Source: Nanobdellota archaeon (GTDB lineage: Archaea > Nanobdellota > Nanobdellia > Pacearchaeales > GW2011-AR1). From it: DNA of 38,581 bases. A program made the position numbers and the translations under genes. The DNA lies in contig JAQICZ010000016.1 in NCBI GenBank assembly GCA_027858295.1, positions 1 to 38,581 on the forward strand. The letters run 5' to 3'. Under the pieces are notes generated by a model that saw nothing but the letters and a program-made list of their open reading frames with translations, made no database searches and was not told the DNA's origin. Position 1 is the stretch's first letter; every line of letters begins with the position of its first letter. This document shows positions 23,610-31,707 of the stretch, one piece after another.

Positions 23610-24833
23610 TTAATTCCCATCAAATAAAACCTTAATCACATTAGTCGCATAACTACCTCTTCCAAGTTCAAAACTCAAAGTAACTTTCTTTCGTCCTTCA
23701 TTGCCTTCTCTCTCAAGATTCTCTTGAGGAGCATCAGCGTTAGTAGAGATACTAGCGAAGCTAGCCAATTCATCAGCACCAATTTCCAGAACCTCTAAAT
23801 CCTTAACAGAAACAAACGTCTCACGGAAAATTTCACTAGGTCTCAAAGTAGGAGCAGATTTCATTTCAAAAGATTGGAGTGTCAATCCATCTTTATCTAA
23901 AATATCTTGAACAAATTCTCCCCAATCATCTTTCAATTCAGATTCAGCCGCGATTAAAGGTAATTCCTTATATCCTTCAAGTTTACCGATAGAATCCAAA
24001 TACTTCAAAGTTTCATTAAACAAATAAGACTGATAACTATTAACATAAAGACTTCTAATCTTCTTAGGTAGCAAAGAAATAGCACCCAAAAAATCATTCT
24101 TAAATTTAGCAACATAATCAATAAGTTGTCGTTCTTGCCTTAACCAATCAGGACAAATTGACAAAACCTCAGACCAATCATTGCTTTCCATAATAGCCTC
24201 CCAATTATCAGTCAAATAACTCACAAGCTTCATATGCTCTTCTTTTTGATTATTCAGAGGATACGCAGTAATAATTGTAAAAAATGCCTTCTCAAAATCA
24301 CCAGTCAATAAATATTTTCCAACGATATGATTATTACCACAGAATCCAAATCTCTGAGAATCAAAAAAGTTAGGAACACCTCGCTCCTTAACCTTAACCA
24401 TTTCAACTTTCATATTATCAATATCCTTTTCATCAACATCACGAACAACAATCTCAAATTTATTACCCAAATTATCACCCAAATTCAAACGAGAAGGAAA
24501 CATTGCAATATATTCTAACTGAATGTCTTTATTTTTCTCATTAAAATATTCAACATCCTTTTCCCAATTAGAGTGTAATCTCTTTAAAGAAATCAACTGA
24601 GTTGTCACAGCAGCCCTGTCTTTAGTCCCAGCAAAATGAGCATCACGGAGTTGAATATGAAAAGATCTGCAAACTTGCTCAACTGCTCTTTGAGTAGTAT
24701 AATCTCTCTTCCACAACCTAAAGTAATAATAATTCAACTTTCCAGCTGCACTCTCATTATTCTTTTTCCCTAATTCTTCCAAGTCATATACTTCATCAAC
24801 TTTGAAATCTTCAAAAATTTGTTTAATTTTCAT
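23610..24833 (-). CDS. truD: tRNA pseudouridine(13) synthase TruD
   Basis: Makes pseudouridine at position 13 of tRNAs. 407 aa. The catalytic motif is AGTKDRAAVTTQ with the nucleophile Asp at about residue 72; RLNLGDNLGNKFEIVVRDV, FFDSQRFG and the C-terminal LSFELGRGSYATNVIK are further TruD signatures. An archaeal-sized TRUD insertion domain lies between about 155 and 330. Residues about 358-374 are encoded by an R-type palindromic repeat (23712-23762), making an extra acidic, Ser/Ala/Asn-rich segment between VLEIGAD and KKVTLSFEL that the family does not need. The frame stays open. Start ATG at 24833 follows a CATATAAAC TATA sequence. Confidence 0.93.
   Translation of the reverse strand: MKIKQIFEDFKVDEVYDLEELGKKNNESAAGKLNYYYFRLWKRDYTTQRAVEQVCRSFHIQLRDAHFAGTKDRAAVTTQLISLKRLHSNWEKDVEYFNEKNKDIQLEYIAMFPSRLNLGDNLGNKFEIVVRDVDEKDIDNMKVEMVKVKERGVPNFFDSQRFGFCGNNHIVGKYLLTGDFEKAFFTIITAYPLNNQKEEHMKLVSYLTDNWEAIMESNDWSEVLSICPDWLRQERQLIDYVAKFKNDFLGAISLLPKKIRSLYVNSYQSYLFNETLKYLDSIGKLEGYKELPLIAAESELKDDWGEFVQDILDKDGLTLQSFEMKSAPTLRPSEIFRETFVSVKDLEVLEIGADELASFASISTNADAPQENLEREGNEGRKKVTLSFELGRGSYATNVIKVLFDGN
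23712..23762. repeat. R module inserted in the truD coding region
   Basis: Two hairpins in a row: CTCAAGA (23712-23718) with TCTTGAG (23722-23728), then GCGTTAGTA with TACTAGCG (tip at 23746-23749, arms reaching AGC/GCT at 23736 and 23762). The core GTTAGTAGAG-TACT is shared with the intergenic copies at 2366, 6200 and 33419. It is translated in TruD as about 17 extra residues. Confidence 0.75.
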
Positions 24834-24914
24834 AATGAAGAAAGAAAAAGTTGGTTTATATGGTTAACCTTATTTGAAAAAAACAAAAAAACAAAAAAAC
24901 AAAAACAATTTTAT

Positions 24915-25337
24915 TTAATTAAGAAGAGCACAGTCGCCTCTCATTCCTTCAAAGCTTCCTTCTCCCCCATGCATACCTTTGCCAGCACCTTTACCAGTAG
25001 CTCCTCTCATTCCAAGAAAGCCTTCTGATCTTAATTCTTCAAGTTGGACTTGCAATTCAGAAACTAGGTCCTCATCACCAGCATCTCTAGCTTCACGAAG
25101 ATCTTCCATTACCTCTCTCATTTGAGTCATAGATGCATGCCTTTCAGTTGCAATCTTAAAATTCTCTTGTGTTAATGTATCCAAGTGAGCATCATTCCAA
25201 GCATTATAGTCACCAGATTCAATAGCTGATTCAATAGCTTCATGATTATCAGAATTCATCCAAGCACTAGCAGAGACAACCCCAACACCAAGTAGAGCAA
25301 CCGCAAGAAGTGCAAATAAGCCTTTATTTATTTTCAT
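24915..25337 (-). CDS. Small secreted protein, unknown function
   Basis: 140 aa. MKINKGLFALLAVALLGVGVVSASAW is a signal peptide with a likely cut after SASA. The mature chain is helical, acidic, rich in Glu, Asp, Met and His (HEAIESAIESGDYNAWNDAH, TERHASMTQM), then a Gly/Met-rich tail (GKGAGKGMHGGEGSFEGMRG) ending CALLN with a single cysteine. Helical, His/Met-rich secreted proteins can bind metals, but this is a guess; no family recognised. I use the ATG at 25337 because GGAGGAT lies at the right distance before it; the frame from 25355 would start inside this site. Divergent from nothing; its own transcription unit. Confidence 0.7.
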   Translation of the reverse strand: MKINKGLFALLAVALLGVGVVSASAWMNSDNHEAIESAIESGDYNAWNDAHLDTLTQENFKIATERHASMTQMREVMEDLREARDAGDEDLVSELQVQLEELRSEGFLGMRGATGKGAGKGMHGGEGSFEGMRGDCALLN

Positions 25338-25612
25338 TTTATTTTCATCCTCCATTTTAACTCTATAGCAAATATAAATAAAATTCTTTTATAACCAAGA
25401 AGAAAGGAAAATGTACATTTATGGTGTATGAATATTGTGAAAAAAAGTCAATGAAATAAGAAATGATTATTCTGATTTGGGAGATAAATGTAGATTTTAT
25501 TTTCACATAAGGCAAGATAAATCATTAATTTCATCAAAAAAAAAGAATATTAAAGGGATTTTGTTATATTAATTATAATAAAATGCTTTTTGATTAATAA
25601 TCTGAATAAAAG

Positions 25613-26431
25613 TTAAAAGTTATCTTTTATTTCTTGTATTATATTATTAATAACTTCAGAATAGGTGTACTCTGGCAGGTTTAAATCTTTTAATTTATTT
25701 AGACCTTCATTAAAAGTAGGTGATTTGTCTTGCTTGTTTTCTGGTTGAACTTTTATATTAAAAGGAGTTAGTATATCAGTTGCTAAATCAAATCTTGATT
25801 TTAATTCTGAAACTGCTATTGGAATAATCTCATTATTAATATTTAATTCAATTATTTTTTCAATTACTTCTGAAATATGTCGCAAATATGTTGGTTGAAA
25901 CTTCCATGATGTATCATAAACCGCAGGTGTGTGTTCATGTATATTTTTTAAAAATCTATTAAATGGTCTATCATTAGAGGTGTTTGGGCTATATCCAACA
26001 ATTAAAGATGGCCTCAAAATATTGAAGCCCTTAATTGTCTCTTTAACAAAATGTTCTCCATTCAGTTTTGTTTCTCCATAAAGCATAGAAGGATTTATTG
26101 CAGCAAAAGATGAAATATAAATCACCTTAGAATTTACTTTATTTGCAGCTTCGATAATATATTTTGTACCTTTTTCATTAATTGATTTGGCTAATTCAGG
26201 ATTTTTATCACACCATCCACCACTTGAATTAGCTGCAACATGAATTATAAGGTCTGGATTTACTTCTGAAACAAATTTAATAACTTCTATTTGATTTGTT
26301 ATATCAAACTTTTTAAGTTCATCAAATAATTTGTTTGATAAATAAGTGCCTATAGTTTCAAATTTATTTTTTAGATCTGTATAAATCTTAGCACCAACAT
26401 AACTACTCGCCCCAGTTATTAAAATTTTCAT
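25613..26431 (-). CDS. NAD-dependent epimerase/dehydratase (extended SDR, RmlD-like)
   Basis: 272 aa. The Rossmann start is MKILITGASSYVGAKIY, a TGxxxxxG glycine motif for NAD(P); the catalytic pair is in YGETKLNGEHFVK (Tyr and Lys of YxxxK), with the Ser earlier in YISSFAA. The N-terminal ISNQIEVI-type section and DLIIHVAANSS resemble dTDP-4-dehydrorhamnose reductases and nucleotide-sugar epimerases. Short relative to most epimerases, with a reduced C-terminal substrate domain. Likely role is making a surface sugar, but no other sugar gene is near. A TATA box (26450-26460) and then an X-repeat end (26464) lie directly upstream. Confidence 0.85.
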   Translation of the reverse strand: MKILITGASSYVGAKIYTDLKNKFETIGTYLSNKLFDELKKFDITNQIEVIKFVSEVNPDLIIHVAANSSGGWCDKNPELAKSINEKGTKYIIEAANKVNSKVIYISSFAAINPSMLYGETKLNGEHFVKETIKGFNILRPSLIVGYSPNTSNDRPFNRFLKNIHEHTPAVYDTSWKFQPTYLRHISEVIEKIIELNINNEIIPIAVSELKSRFDLATDILTPFNIKVQPENKQDKSPTFNEGLNKLKDLNLPEYTYSEVINNIIQEIKDNF

Positions 26432-26449
26432 ATTACCTTATATTGGTTA

Positions 26450-26460
26450 TTATATATAAA
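26450..26460 (-). promoter_or_regulatory. TATA box of the epimerase gene
   Basis: TTTATATATAA on the minus strand, about 19-29 nt before the ATG at 26431, so a leaderless transcript is expected. The outer end of an X element starts only 3 nt further upstream. Confidence 0.6.
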
Positions 26461-26463
26461 TAT

Positions 26464-26670
26464 GCTTCTTCTCCCAATTTTGACTAACTTAAAAATTCAA
26501 TTCATTAATATATTGAATAATTAGTTATACAAATGGTAAAAGATACCTTCGCTACCGCTCAGAATTGATAAGTTAAATTATCGACTCCGTCGGGGGCATA
26601 TATTACATTAAAACAGAGTAAATAAATAATCATTGCAAGTTTTAAAGATATCTCCATCAAAAATATTCAT
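26464..26670. repeat. X element copy 3 (inverse orientation)
   Basis: The end GCTTCTTCTCCCAATTTTGA at 26464-26483 equals the inverted repeat of copy 2, and the next 80 nt match the right side of 33440-33536 read in reverse. Towards 26670 it matches the left part (CGTCGGGGGCATATATT and AACAGAGTAAATAAATAAT), but the left terminus is missing. The middle is shorter than in copy 2 because no G or R module is nested in it. Confidence 0.7.
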
Positions 26671-27075
26671 CTCATACACCTTTATATTAATTCAACTGCT
26701 TCATATCAATCAACAATAGATATCCAATTTACCTTCGCAAGCTCAGTAATAAAAACATAATATTATCCACTGCGTTAGCAGACATAGTTTGTTCAACTAA
26801 ATATCAATTGTTCTATATTCAATGTCTTCAAACCACCAAGAACTTAGACACAAACAACCGGGGCACCGAAGGCATAATTCAATGTCTCTAACGAAGAAGA
26901 TTTTAGTCCTGTCGAAGACGGACAAAAATCTTCGTGAGTGTAGTAACTAAATAAAAATATTATTGCATTATATTAGCAATTCCTCTCCAACCTGAAAGCA
27001 TGAATATTCCTTGCTCGAGAGTTGAATTCTCATAAAAACAATTTATCTTATAAAGTATTTAAGTTTGAATTTTAC
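26671..27075. repeat. Spacer with an empty S module and a long hairpin
   Basis: 26731-26800 is an S repeat without the 50-bp H insert (second empty site). 26891-26936 holds a strong hairpin: AAGATTTTAGTCC (26897-26909) pairs 12 of 13 with GGACAAAAATCTT (26920-26932), and GTC/GAC closes the tip around GAA. No gene seen. An open frame before 27076 is an extension of the next gene without support. Confidence 0.65.
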
Positions 27076-27438
27076 ATGAAATTAGAATTCAAATATGGCT
27101 GCCCAGATGAAATGGAAAATAAAACTTTAGTAGATTACCTGACAGACAATAATTGGTCCTCTAGTATAAAAACAAACAATAATCATATCGCAATTAGTTT
27201 CCCTGACAAAAAAAGGATTATTTCTTCTGATGACTCAAACAAAGCAATAACCCGTTATAAAATAGTTCCAGAAGAAAAGAGGCTCTATATAGAAAAGGGG
27301 TTTTCTGTCAGAAATCCCTATTATAACGCTCAAAAAGCACAAATACATATTCAAGCAACTAATAATAATGACTCCCCTATAACAGAACAAGATATCTTAC
27401 AAGAGTTTATTGCAAAAGGTTATTCAATAAAAGAATAA
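27076..27438 (+). CDS. Protein of unknown function (120 aa)
   Basis: Not recognised. Soluble, mixed alpha/beta look: MKLEFKYGCPDEMENKTLVD, a beta-rich centre (HIAISFPDKKRIISSDD, KIVPEEKRLYIEKG), an Asn/Gln-rich segment and a closing helix DILQEFIAKGYSIKE. One cysteine near the start. Choosing 27076 gives a normal length; the frame is open back to an ATG at 27022 and this longer start cannot be excluded. No neighbour suggests a role: it lies alone in repeat-rich DNA. Confidence 0.5.
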   Translation: MKLEFKYGCPDEMENKTLVDYLTDNNWSSSIKTNNNHIAISFPDKKRIISSDDSNKAITRYKIVPEEKRLYIEKGFSVRNPYYNAQKAQIHIQATNNNDSPITEQDILQEFIAKGYSIKE

Positions 27439-27668
27439 TTGTTTTTCTTTAAATCTCAAGAATAAATAATCTCAATAATCTTACAACTATTCTGTTGATT
27501 GAAAGTCTACTAAAAGTCAACAAATAAGGAATATTCCATCTTCACCACTCTTCAACCCAGTATTTCTTCATATTAACTCAACTGACTTTGCCCCGTCCTA
27601 CAGCCTACAACTCACAACACAAAATATTTAATCCCAAAATTTAAAAACAAGATTAACTATTTTTGTGT

Positions 27669-28136
27669 ATGACAAGAGTAAAATTAACAACAAACTATGG
27701 TGACATTGTAATCAATCTATACAAAGATATGCCAATTACAACAGGCAACTTCATTGACTTAGTAAAAAAAGGGACATACAATGGCACAATTTCTCACAGG
27801 GTAATCAAAGACTTCATGATTCAAGCAGGGGACCCTACAGGAACAGGATACGGAGACCCAACAATTCCAAAAATTGAAGATGAATTCACACACATATCAG
27901 GAAACAAAAATAGCAGGGGATCAATCTCAATGGCAAACGCAGGACCAAACACAGGCTCATCACAATTCTTTCTAAACCTAGTAGACAATCCTCACTTAAA
28001 CAGACAACATCCAGTATTTGGAAAAGTAATTGAAGGATTAGATGTAATGGATAAAATTGCAGAAGTGCCAGTAAACGAGAACGACAAACCACGTAGCAAA
28101 ATAATAATCGAAAAAGCAGAAGTTATTCAAGAATAA
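27669..28136 (+). CDS. Cyclophilin-type peptidyl-prolyl isomerase, cytoplasmic
   Basis: 155 aa, only the catalytic domain. MTRVKLTTNYGDIVINL opens the first strand; the active site is SHRVIKDFMIQAGDPTGTG with the catalytic Arg; ISMANAGPNTGSSQFFLN and HLNRQHPVFGKVIEG complete the proline-binding face. No signal or anchor, unlike the copy at 21436, so it should act in the cytosol. A TTG two codons upstream is not preferred over the ATG. A TATA-like AATTTAAAAAC is about 30 nt upstream. Confidence 0.94.
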   Translation: MTRVKLTTNYGDIVINLYKDMPITTGNFIDLVKKGTYNGTISHRVIKDFMIQAGDPTGTGYGDPTIPKIEDEFTHISGNKNSRGSISMANAGPNTGSSQFFLNLVDNPHLNRQHPVFGKVIEGLDVMDKIAEVPVNENDKPRSKIIIEKAEVIQE

Positions 28137-28140
28137 CAAT

Positions 28141-28178
28141 CCGTTAACAGTTTACGGTCAACGGTTTACAGGTCACAG
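28141..28178. repeat. Heptamer repeats in inverse orientation
   Basis: CCGTTAACAG-TTTACGG-TCAACGG-TTTACAG reads as the complement of the TAAACCG/TCAACCG family at 1306, 2162 and 32556. It lies in the 47-nt gap between the cyclophilin and the next small gene. Confidence 0.6.
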
Positions 28179-28183
28179 ACAAA

Positions 28184-28360
28184 ATGGTAAAGAAAAAAGT
28201 TACAAAAAAAAGAGATGATATACCCGGACAAATCTTCGTAGGATGTTTGTTCTTAGGTTTAGCAATCGGAACATTGGCTGGAAGCATTTGGATTGGTGCA
28301 CTTTTCGGACTTGGAGTAGGCTTTATTTCTAAAGGAATCTTTGAATCAATAAAAAAATAG
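28184..28360 (+). CDS. Small membrane protein (58 aa)
   Basis: MVKKKVTKKRDDIPGQIF, then two hydrophobic glycine-rich stretches (VGCLFLGLAIGTLAGSIW and IGALFGLGVGFISKGIF) joined without a loop charge, and a short basic end. It looks like a helical hairpin with glycine-zipper spacing (GxxxG). No family named. The basic N-terminus would stay in the cytosol. It starts 47 nt after the cyclophilin gene, with heptamer repeats between. TAG stop. Confidence 0.55.
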   Translation: MVKKKVTKKRDDIPGQIFVGCLFLGLAIGTLAGSIWIGALFGLGVGFISKGIFESIKK

Positions 28361-28421
28361 TTTTTTCTAATAGATAGTACAGGACAATCAAATTTAAGTA
28401 GTTTCTAATCAAAATCATAAT

Positions 28422-28982
28422 ATGTCTATATATCTTATAACTAAAAATCAGAATAAATTACAAGAGATACAGGCTATAATTCCAGAAGTTGAACTCTTAG
28501 ACATCGACTTGCCAGAGATTCAGTCTTTCTCCGCAGAAGAAGTAATTAAAGAAAAATTAATTTTAGCACAAAAAGTTTATCCTGAGAAAGAATTCATAAT
28601 AGAAGACACTTCTTTTTACATGAATTGTCTTGGAGGTTTTCCAGGACCATTTGTAAAATTTTTTATAAAAGAAAATTCATTAGAAGATATCTATAGAATT
28701 GCACAAGATAGAAATAACAACAATGCCCAAGCAAAAACAATAATAGGATATGCTTCAAAAGAAAAAAAGATTCATTATTTTGAGGGACTACTAGAAGGAG
28801 AAATCATAAAGCCAAAAGTTTATTCAAAAACCAGTTGGGACCCAATATTCAAACCTTCATGCTGCGATAAATCATTCGGAGAAATGTCAATTGAAGAAAA
28901 AAACAATATATCCATGAGAATAATGGCTACAGAAAAATTAAAAGATTTTTTAGAAAAGAATAGCCTCAATCAAAACCTTTAA
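28422..28982 (+). CDS. Ham1/RdgB-family non-canonical NTP pyrophosphatase
   Basis: 186 aa. Hydrolyses ITP, dITP and XTP to the monophosphate, so cleaning the nucleotide pool. Family blocks: ITKNQNKLQEIQ (the TxNxxK start), SAEEVIKEKLILA, EDTSFYMNCLGGFPGPFVKFF (metal and base pocket, here with Phe-Ser variants), IGYAS, GLLEGEI and WDPIFKPSCCDKSFGEMSIEEKNNIS. The catalytic Lys and Asp positions are kept. HRxxA is replaced by ISMRIMA, which keeps the Arg. Active enzyme is likely. Confidence 0.9.
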   Translation: MSIYLITKNQNKLQEIQAIIPEVELLDIDLPEIQSFSAEEVIKEKLILAQKVYPEKEFIIEDTSFYMNCLGGFPGPFVKFFIKENSLEDIYRIAQDRNNNNAQAKTIIGYASKEKKIHYFEGLLEGEIIKPKVYSKTSWDPIFKPSCCDKSFGEMSIEEKNNISMRIMATEKLKDFLEKNSLNQNL

Positions 28983-29008
28983 AAAATTTTAATTATTACA
29001 TCATCATA

Positions 29009-29662
29009 ATGAAAAAGTCTAAAATTTTCTGGTAGTCATTAACATTAATTCCAATCATTTTATTAATTCTCGGATATATATTTCCATCTCAATTTTTTGG
29101 AAGCCAAGAGACGATAAGAACCTTCATAACCCAATTTGGTATATTCTCACCAATTGCATTTATCCTACTTCAGATAACACAGGTTGCGATAACACCTTTT
29201 AGTCATTATGCCGTATCAATCGCAGGAGGATTTATTTTCGGAATTTGGCAAGGATTTATTTACAATTGGATTGGAAGAGTAATTGGAACAGCAATAGCAT
29301 TCTATATCGCAAGATATTTTGGAAGAAAAATAATAAAACATTTCGTAAAACCCAAGACAATAAAGAAATACGATCATTATTTTGAAAAGGGTAAACCCCT
29401 ATTATTCTTAGCATATTTCCTGCCATTGTTCCCAGATGATGAATTATCATATCTAACAGGACTTTCTTCAATGAAGCCGAAAGTTTTCCTACCATTAATG
29501 GCACTTGGACATATTAGCGGAAGCTTAAGTCTAGCTTATCTCGGAAGCGGAATTCAGTCTGTTAAAGAACCCTTATTCATAATCTTTTCCCTAATAACAT
29601 TAATAGGCGGAATTTGGTTCGCTTGGCATTATAGGAAAATTAAAAAAGATTCATCTGTATAA
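29009..29662 (+). pseudogene. DedA/VTT-domain membrane protein with in-frame TAG at codon 9
   Basis: Reading from ATG 29009 gives MKKSKIFW, then TAG (29033-29035), then an intact frame of 208 residues to TAA at 29662. The downstream part is a full VTT/SNARE-associated (DedA/TVP38-like) protein: helix LIPIILLILGYIF, the re-entrant region AVSIAGGFIFGIWQGFIYNW with its G-rich F/Y-G motif, ARYFGRK, FLPLFPDDELSYLTGLSSM and three further helices. Such proteins are scramblases or small-molecule transporters. No ATG, GTG or TTG follows between the TAG and 29426. It may be a nonsense mutation, a sequence error or use of an odd start. TAG is a normal stop elsewhere here. Confidence 0.8.
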
Positions 29663-29979
29663 GTTTAATAAATTATTATTTCGTACCCAAACTAGTCTGT
29701 CATCTCCAGCAATTCTCTCACCCGGAGGGTAACATTAACTCAACTGAGGCCCAGCTTCACATTTCGAGTCATACCACTGGTACCTTCTGCCTTAATATCA
29801 ATCTACCTTCTATACTAAAAATCAACTAATTCTCAATTGAGTAGCTATCTCCAACAATTTATGCCCGCAGCGCAGCGAATAATTTAACATATTAATCTGC
29901 CTTAGGCCTTTGCCTTCAGCTCAACATCAATTCCCCAAACCCCAACTAATTTTATAAATCAACTCGCACTAACCCAACT
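29663..29979. repeat. Repeat-filled spacer (T and G modules)
   Basis: 29698-29745 is a T module with ACCC/GGGT arms; 29746-29785 is a G module (second stem TACC/GGTA); 29866-29905 is another T hairpin with the GCAGCGCAGCG core and its tail. A TATA-like TTTTATAAAT near 29949 probably serves the MutS-like gene. Confidence 0.65.
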
Positions 29980-31707
29980 ATGAAACAAAAAATCCTAAAC
30001 TTCATCAAAGAAAACGAGCTATCCCCCTTTAACTCATCAAAAACAGCTCTTAAACCAATGCCTTCAATTTACAAAACAGCTGACGCAAAAAGAGTCCACA
30101 CAAGAACCCTTTCAACAATCTCCCAAAACTTCATATTTCCAGATACCGCAAATATCCTCCACTCCTTAACCTTCACAAACAATCCGCAAATTATAGAGCA
30201 AAGGCAGGAATTCTTTGAAAAAATAATCTCTTTCGGAAAACTAGACAATCAATTCTTAAATAAAATCAAAAAACCAAGAAAATGCTGGAAGCCAAGATAT
30301 GACATAGCAATTGTAACAGAAGACGGAGAAACCTTTACAGAACTACAAAAAAGAGGTTGTCCAGTTCAAATGATAGTGTCAGAACAAGACGTCCTACTTC
30401 TAGAAGAAAGAGACGTGGTCCAAATCATCAACTGCCCAGAATACGGAATCGCATTAGAATCATTACCCCAAGCAGTTTTTATGAAATCTTTAGACGAAGT
30501 CTACCTAGAAAGACACCTTGAAACCTTCTCAGGTTGGATTGAAAACATAAAGCTACTGAAAGAAAACCCTTCAACAAAATCAATAAAATCAATATCAGAA
30601 GAACTCTTCCCATTAATCAGTTTAACAGATGACGGTGAATCAGAATCTTTAGACGTAGATGTAATAGAAGGAAAAATAATAGATGCAAATGAAATGATTC
30701 AAGAAAAAATAAAAGAGCTAAACTTTCAAGGAATGCAATTAATTGAAATCCTCTCAAAAGGAATCCTCCCAAAAGAAATCAAAGACACAATAGATGAAAC
30801 TCTAGAAGAACTATCTCTCCCAAGACAAGTTGTAGAAATAGGAATTCCCTTAAGACTGGACGAAGAAGAATTGCAAAATCTAATCAACAAGCAAAATGCA
30901 AACGAATTTTCATCCCTAGCAGAAAATATTAAAGAACACTCAAACGAGCTAAAAGAAATCCCACAAAGGCTAAAGCAATTATCAGCAGCCCTACTGTTCT
31001 TCGATTTTATTGCAGGAATAACACAATTTGTACAAAGCGATTATAACTTCCCAAAAATAACAAACGAATTAATCTTAGAGAACACAAATAATATCTTCCT
31101 AAATCAGCCACAACCAATTTCATTTAACCTTTCAGATAACATCCATTGCTCAATTTTAACCGGAGCAAACTCAGGTGGTAAAACAACACTCGTAGAGCAC
31201 ACACTCCAACTCCTCTCCCTATCACAATTAGGCCTCCCAACATCAGGAACAAACGAAATACCACTATTCGAAGAAATATACTACTTCGCAAAAAACAAAG
31301 GCTCAAACCTCAAAGGAGCTTTTGAAACCCTATTATCCCAAATGTCAAAAATAATTCCAGGAAATAAAACCCTAATCCTAGCAGATGAAATAGAAGCCGT
31401 AACAGAACCCGGAGTAGCAGGAAACATAATCGCCGCAACAGCAGACTATTACATAAAACAAAACTGTTATCTAATAATCGCAACCCACCTAGGCCATGAA
31501 ATTCAAAAAATATTACCAGATAAAACAAGAATAGACGGAATCGAAGCAACCGGCCTAACAGAAGATTTTGAACTAATAGTAAACCACAATCCAGTCCTAG
31601 GTCGTCTAGCCCACTCCACACCAGAACTAATCGTAGAGAAAATGGCGAACAAAGAACAAAAGCCCTACTTCAAATTCCTAAATGAATTCCTAAAAAAGAA
31701 AGAATAA
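29980..31707 (+). CDS. MutS-like DNA-binding ATPase (MutS2/MutS5 type)
   Basis: 575 aa. The C-terminal ABC-type ATPase domain has Walker A GANSGGKTTLVEH (about residue 395), Walker B LILADEIEAV (about 467) and the switch IATHLGHE; the N-terminal two thirds are helical, like MutS core and clamp domains (long helices around 220-330 with many Glu/Lys). There is no mismatch-recognition domain I and no C-terminal Smr nuclease, so classical mismatch repair is unlikely. Related archaeal proteins are linked to recombination control or branched DNA. The GANSGGKT form with Asn is typical of the family. It stands alone with a TATA box close to the ATG. Confidence 0.88.
   Translation: MKQKILNFIKENELSPFNSSKTALKPMPSIYKTADAKRVHTRTLSTISQNFIFPDTANILHSLTFTNNPQIIEQRQEFFEKIISFGKLDNQFLNKIKKPRKCWKPRYDIAIVTEDGETFTELQKRGCPVQMIVSEQDVLLLEERDVVQIINCPEYGIALESLPQAVFMKSLDEVYLERHLETFSGWIENIKLLKENPSTKSIKSISEELFPLISLTDDGESESLDVDVIEGKIIDANEMIQEKIKELNFQGMQLIEILSKGILPKEIKDTIDETLEELSLPRQVVEIGIPLRLDEEELQNLINKQNANEFSSLAENIKEHSNELKEIPQRLKQLSAALLFFDFIAGITQFVQSDYNFPKITNELILENTNNIFLNQPQPISFNLSDNIHCSILTGANSGGKTTLVEHTLQLLSLSQLGLPTSGTNEIPLFEEIYYFAKNKGSNLKGAFETLLSQMSKIIPGNKTLILADEIEAVTEPGVAGNIIAATADYYIKQNCYLIIATHLGHEIQKILPDKTRIDGIEATGLTEDFELIVNHNPVLGRLAHSTPELIVEKMANKEQKPYFKFLNEFLKKKE

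Noticed and set aside
29033-29035. TAG as pyrrolysine or general recoding
   Set aside because: TAG ends nine other genes here, and the position is in a membrane-helix start, not a methylamine-methyltransferase context.
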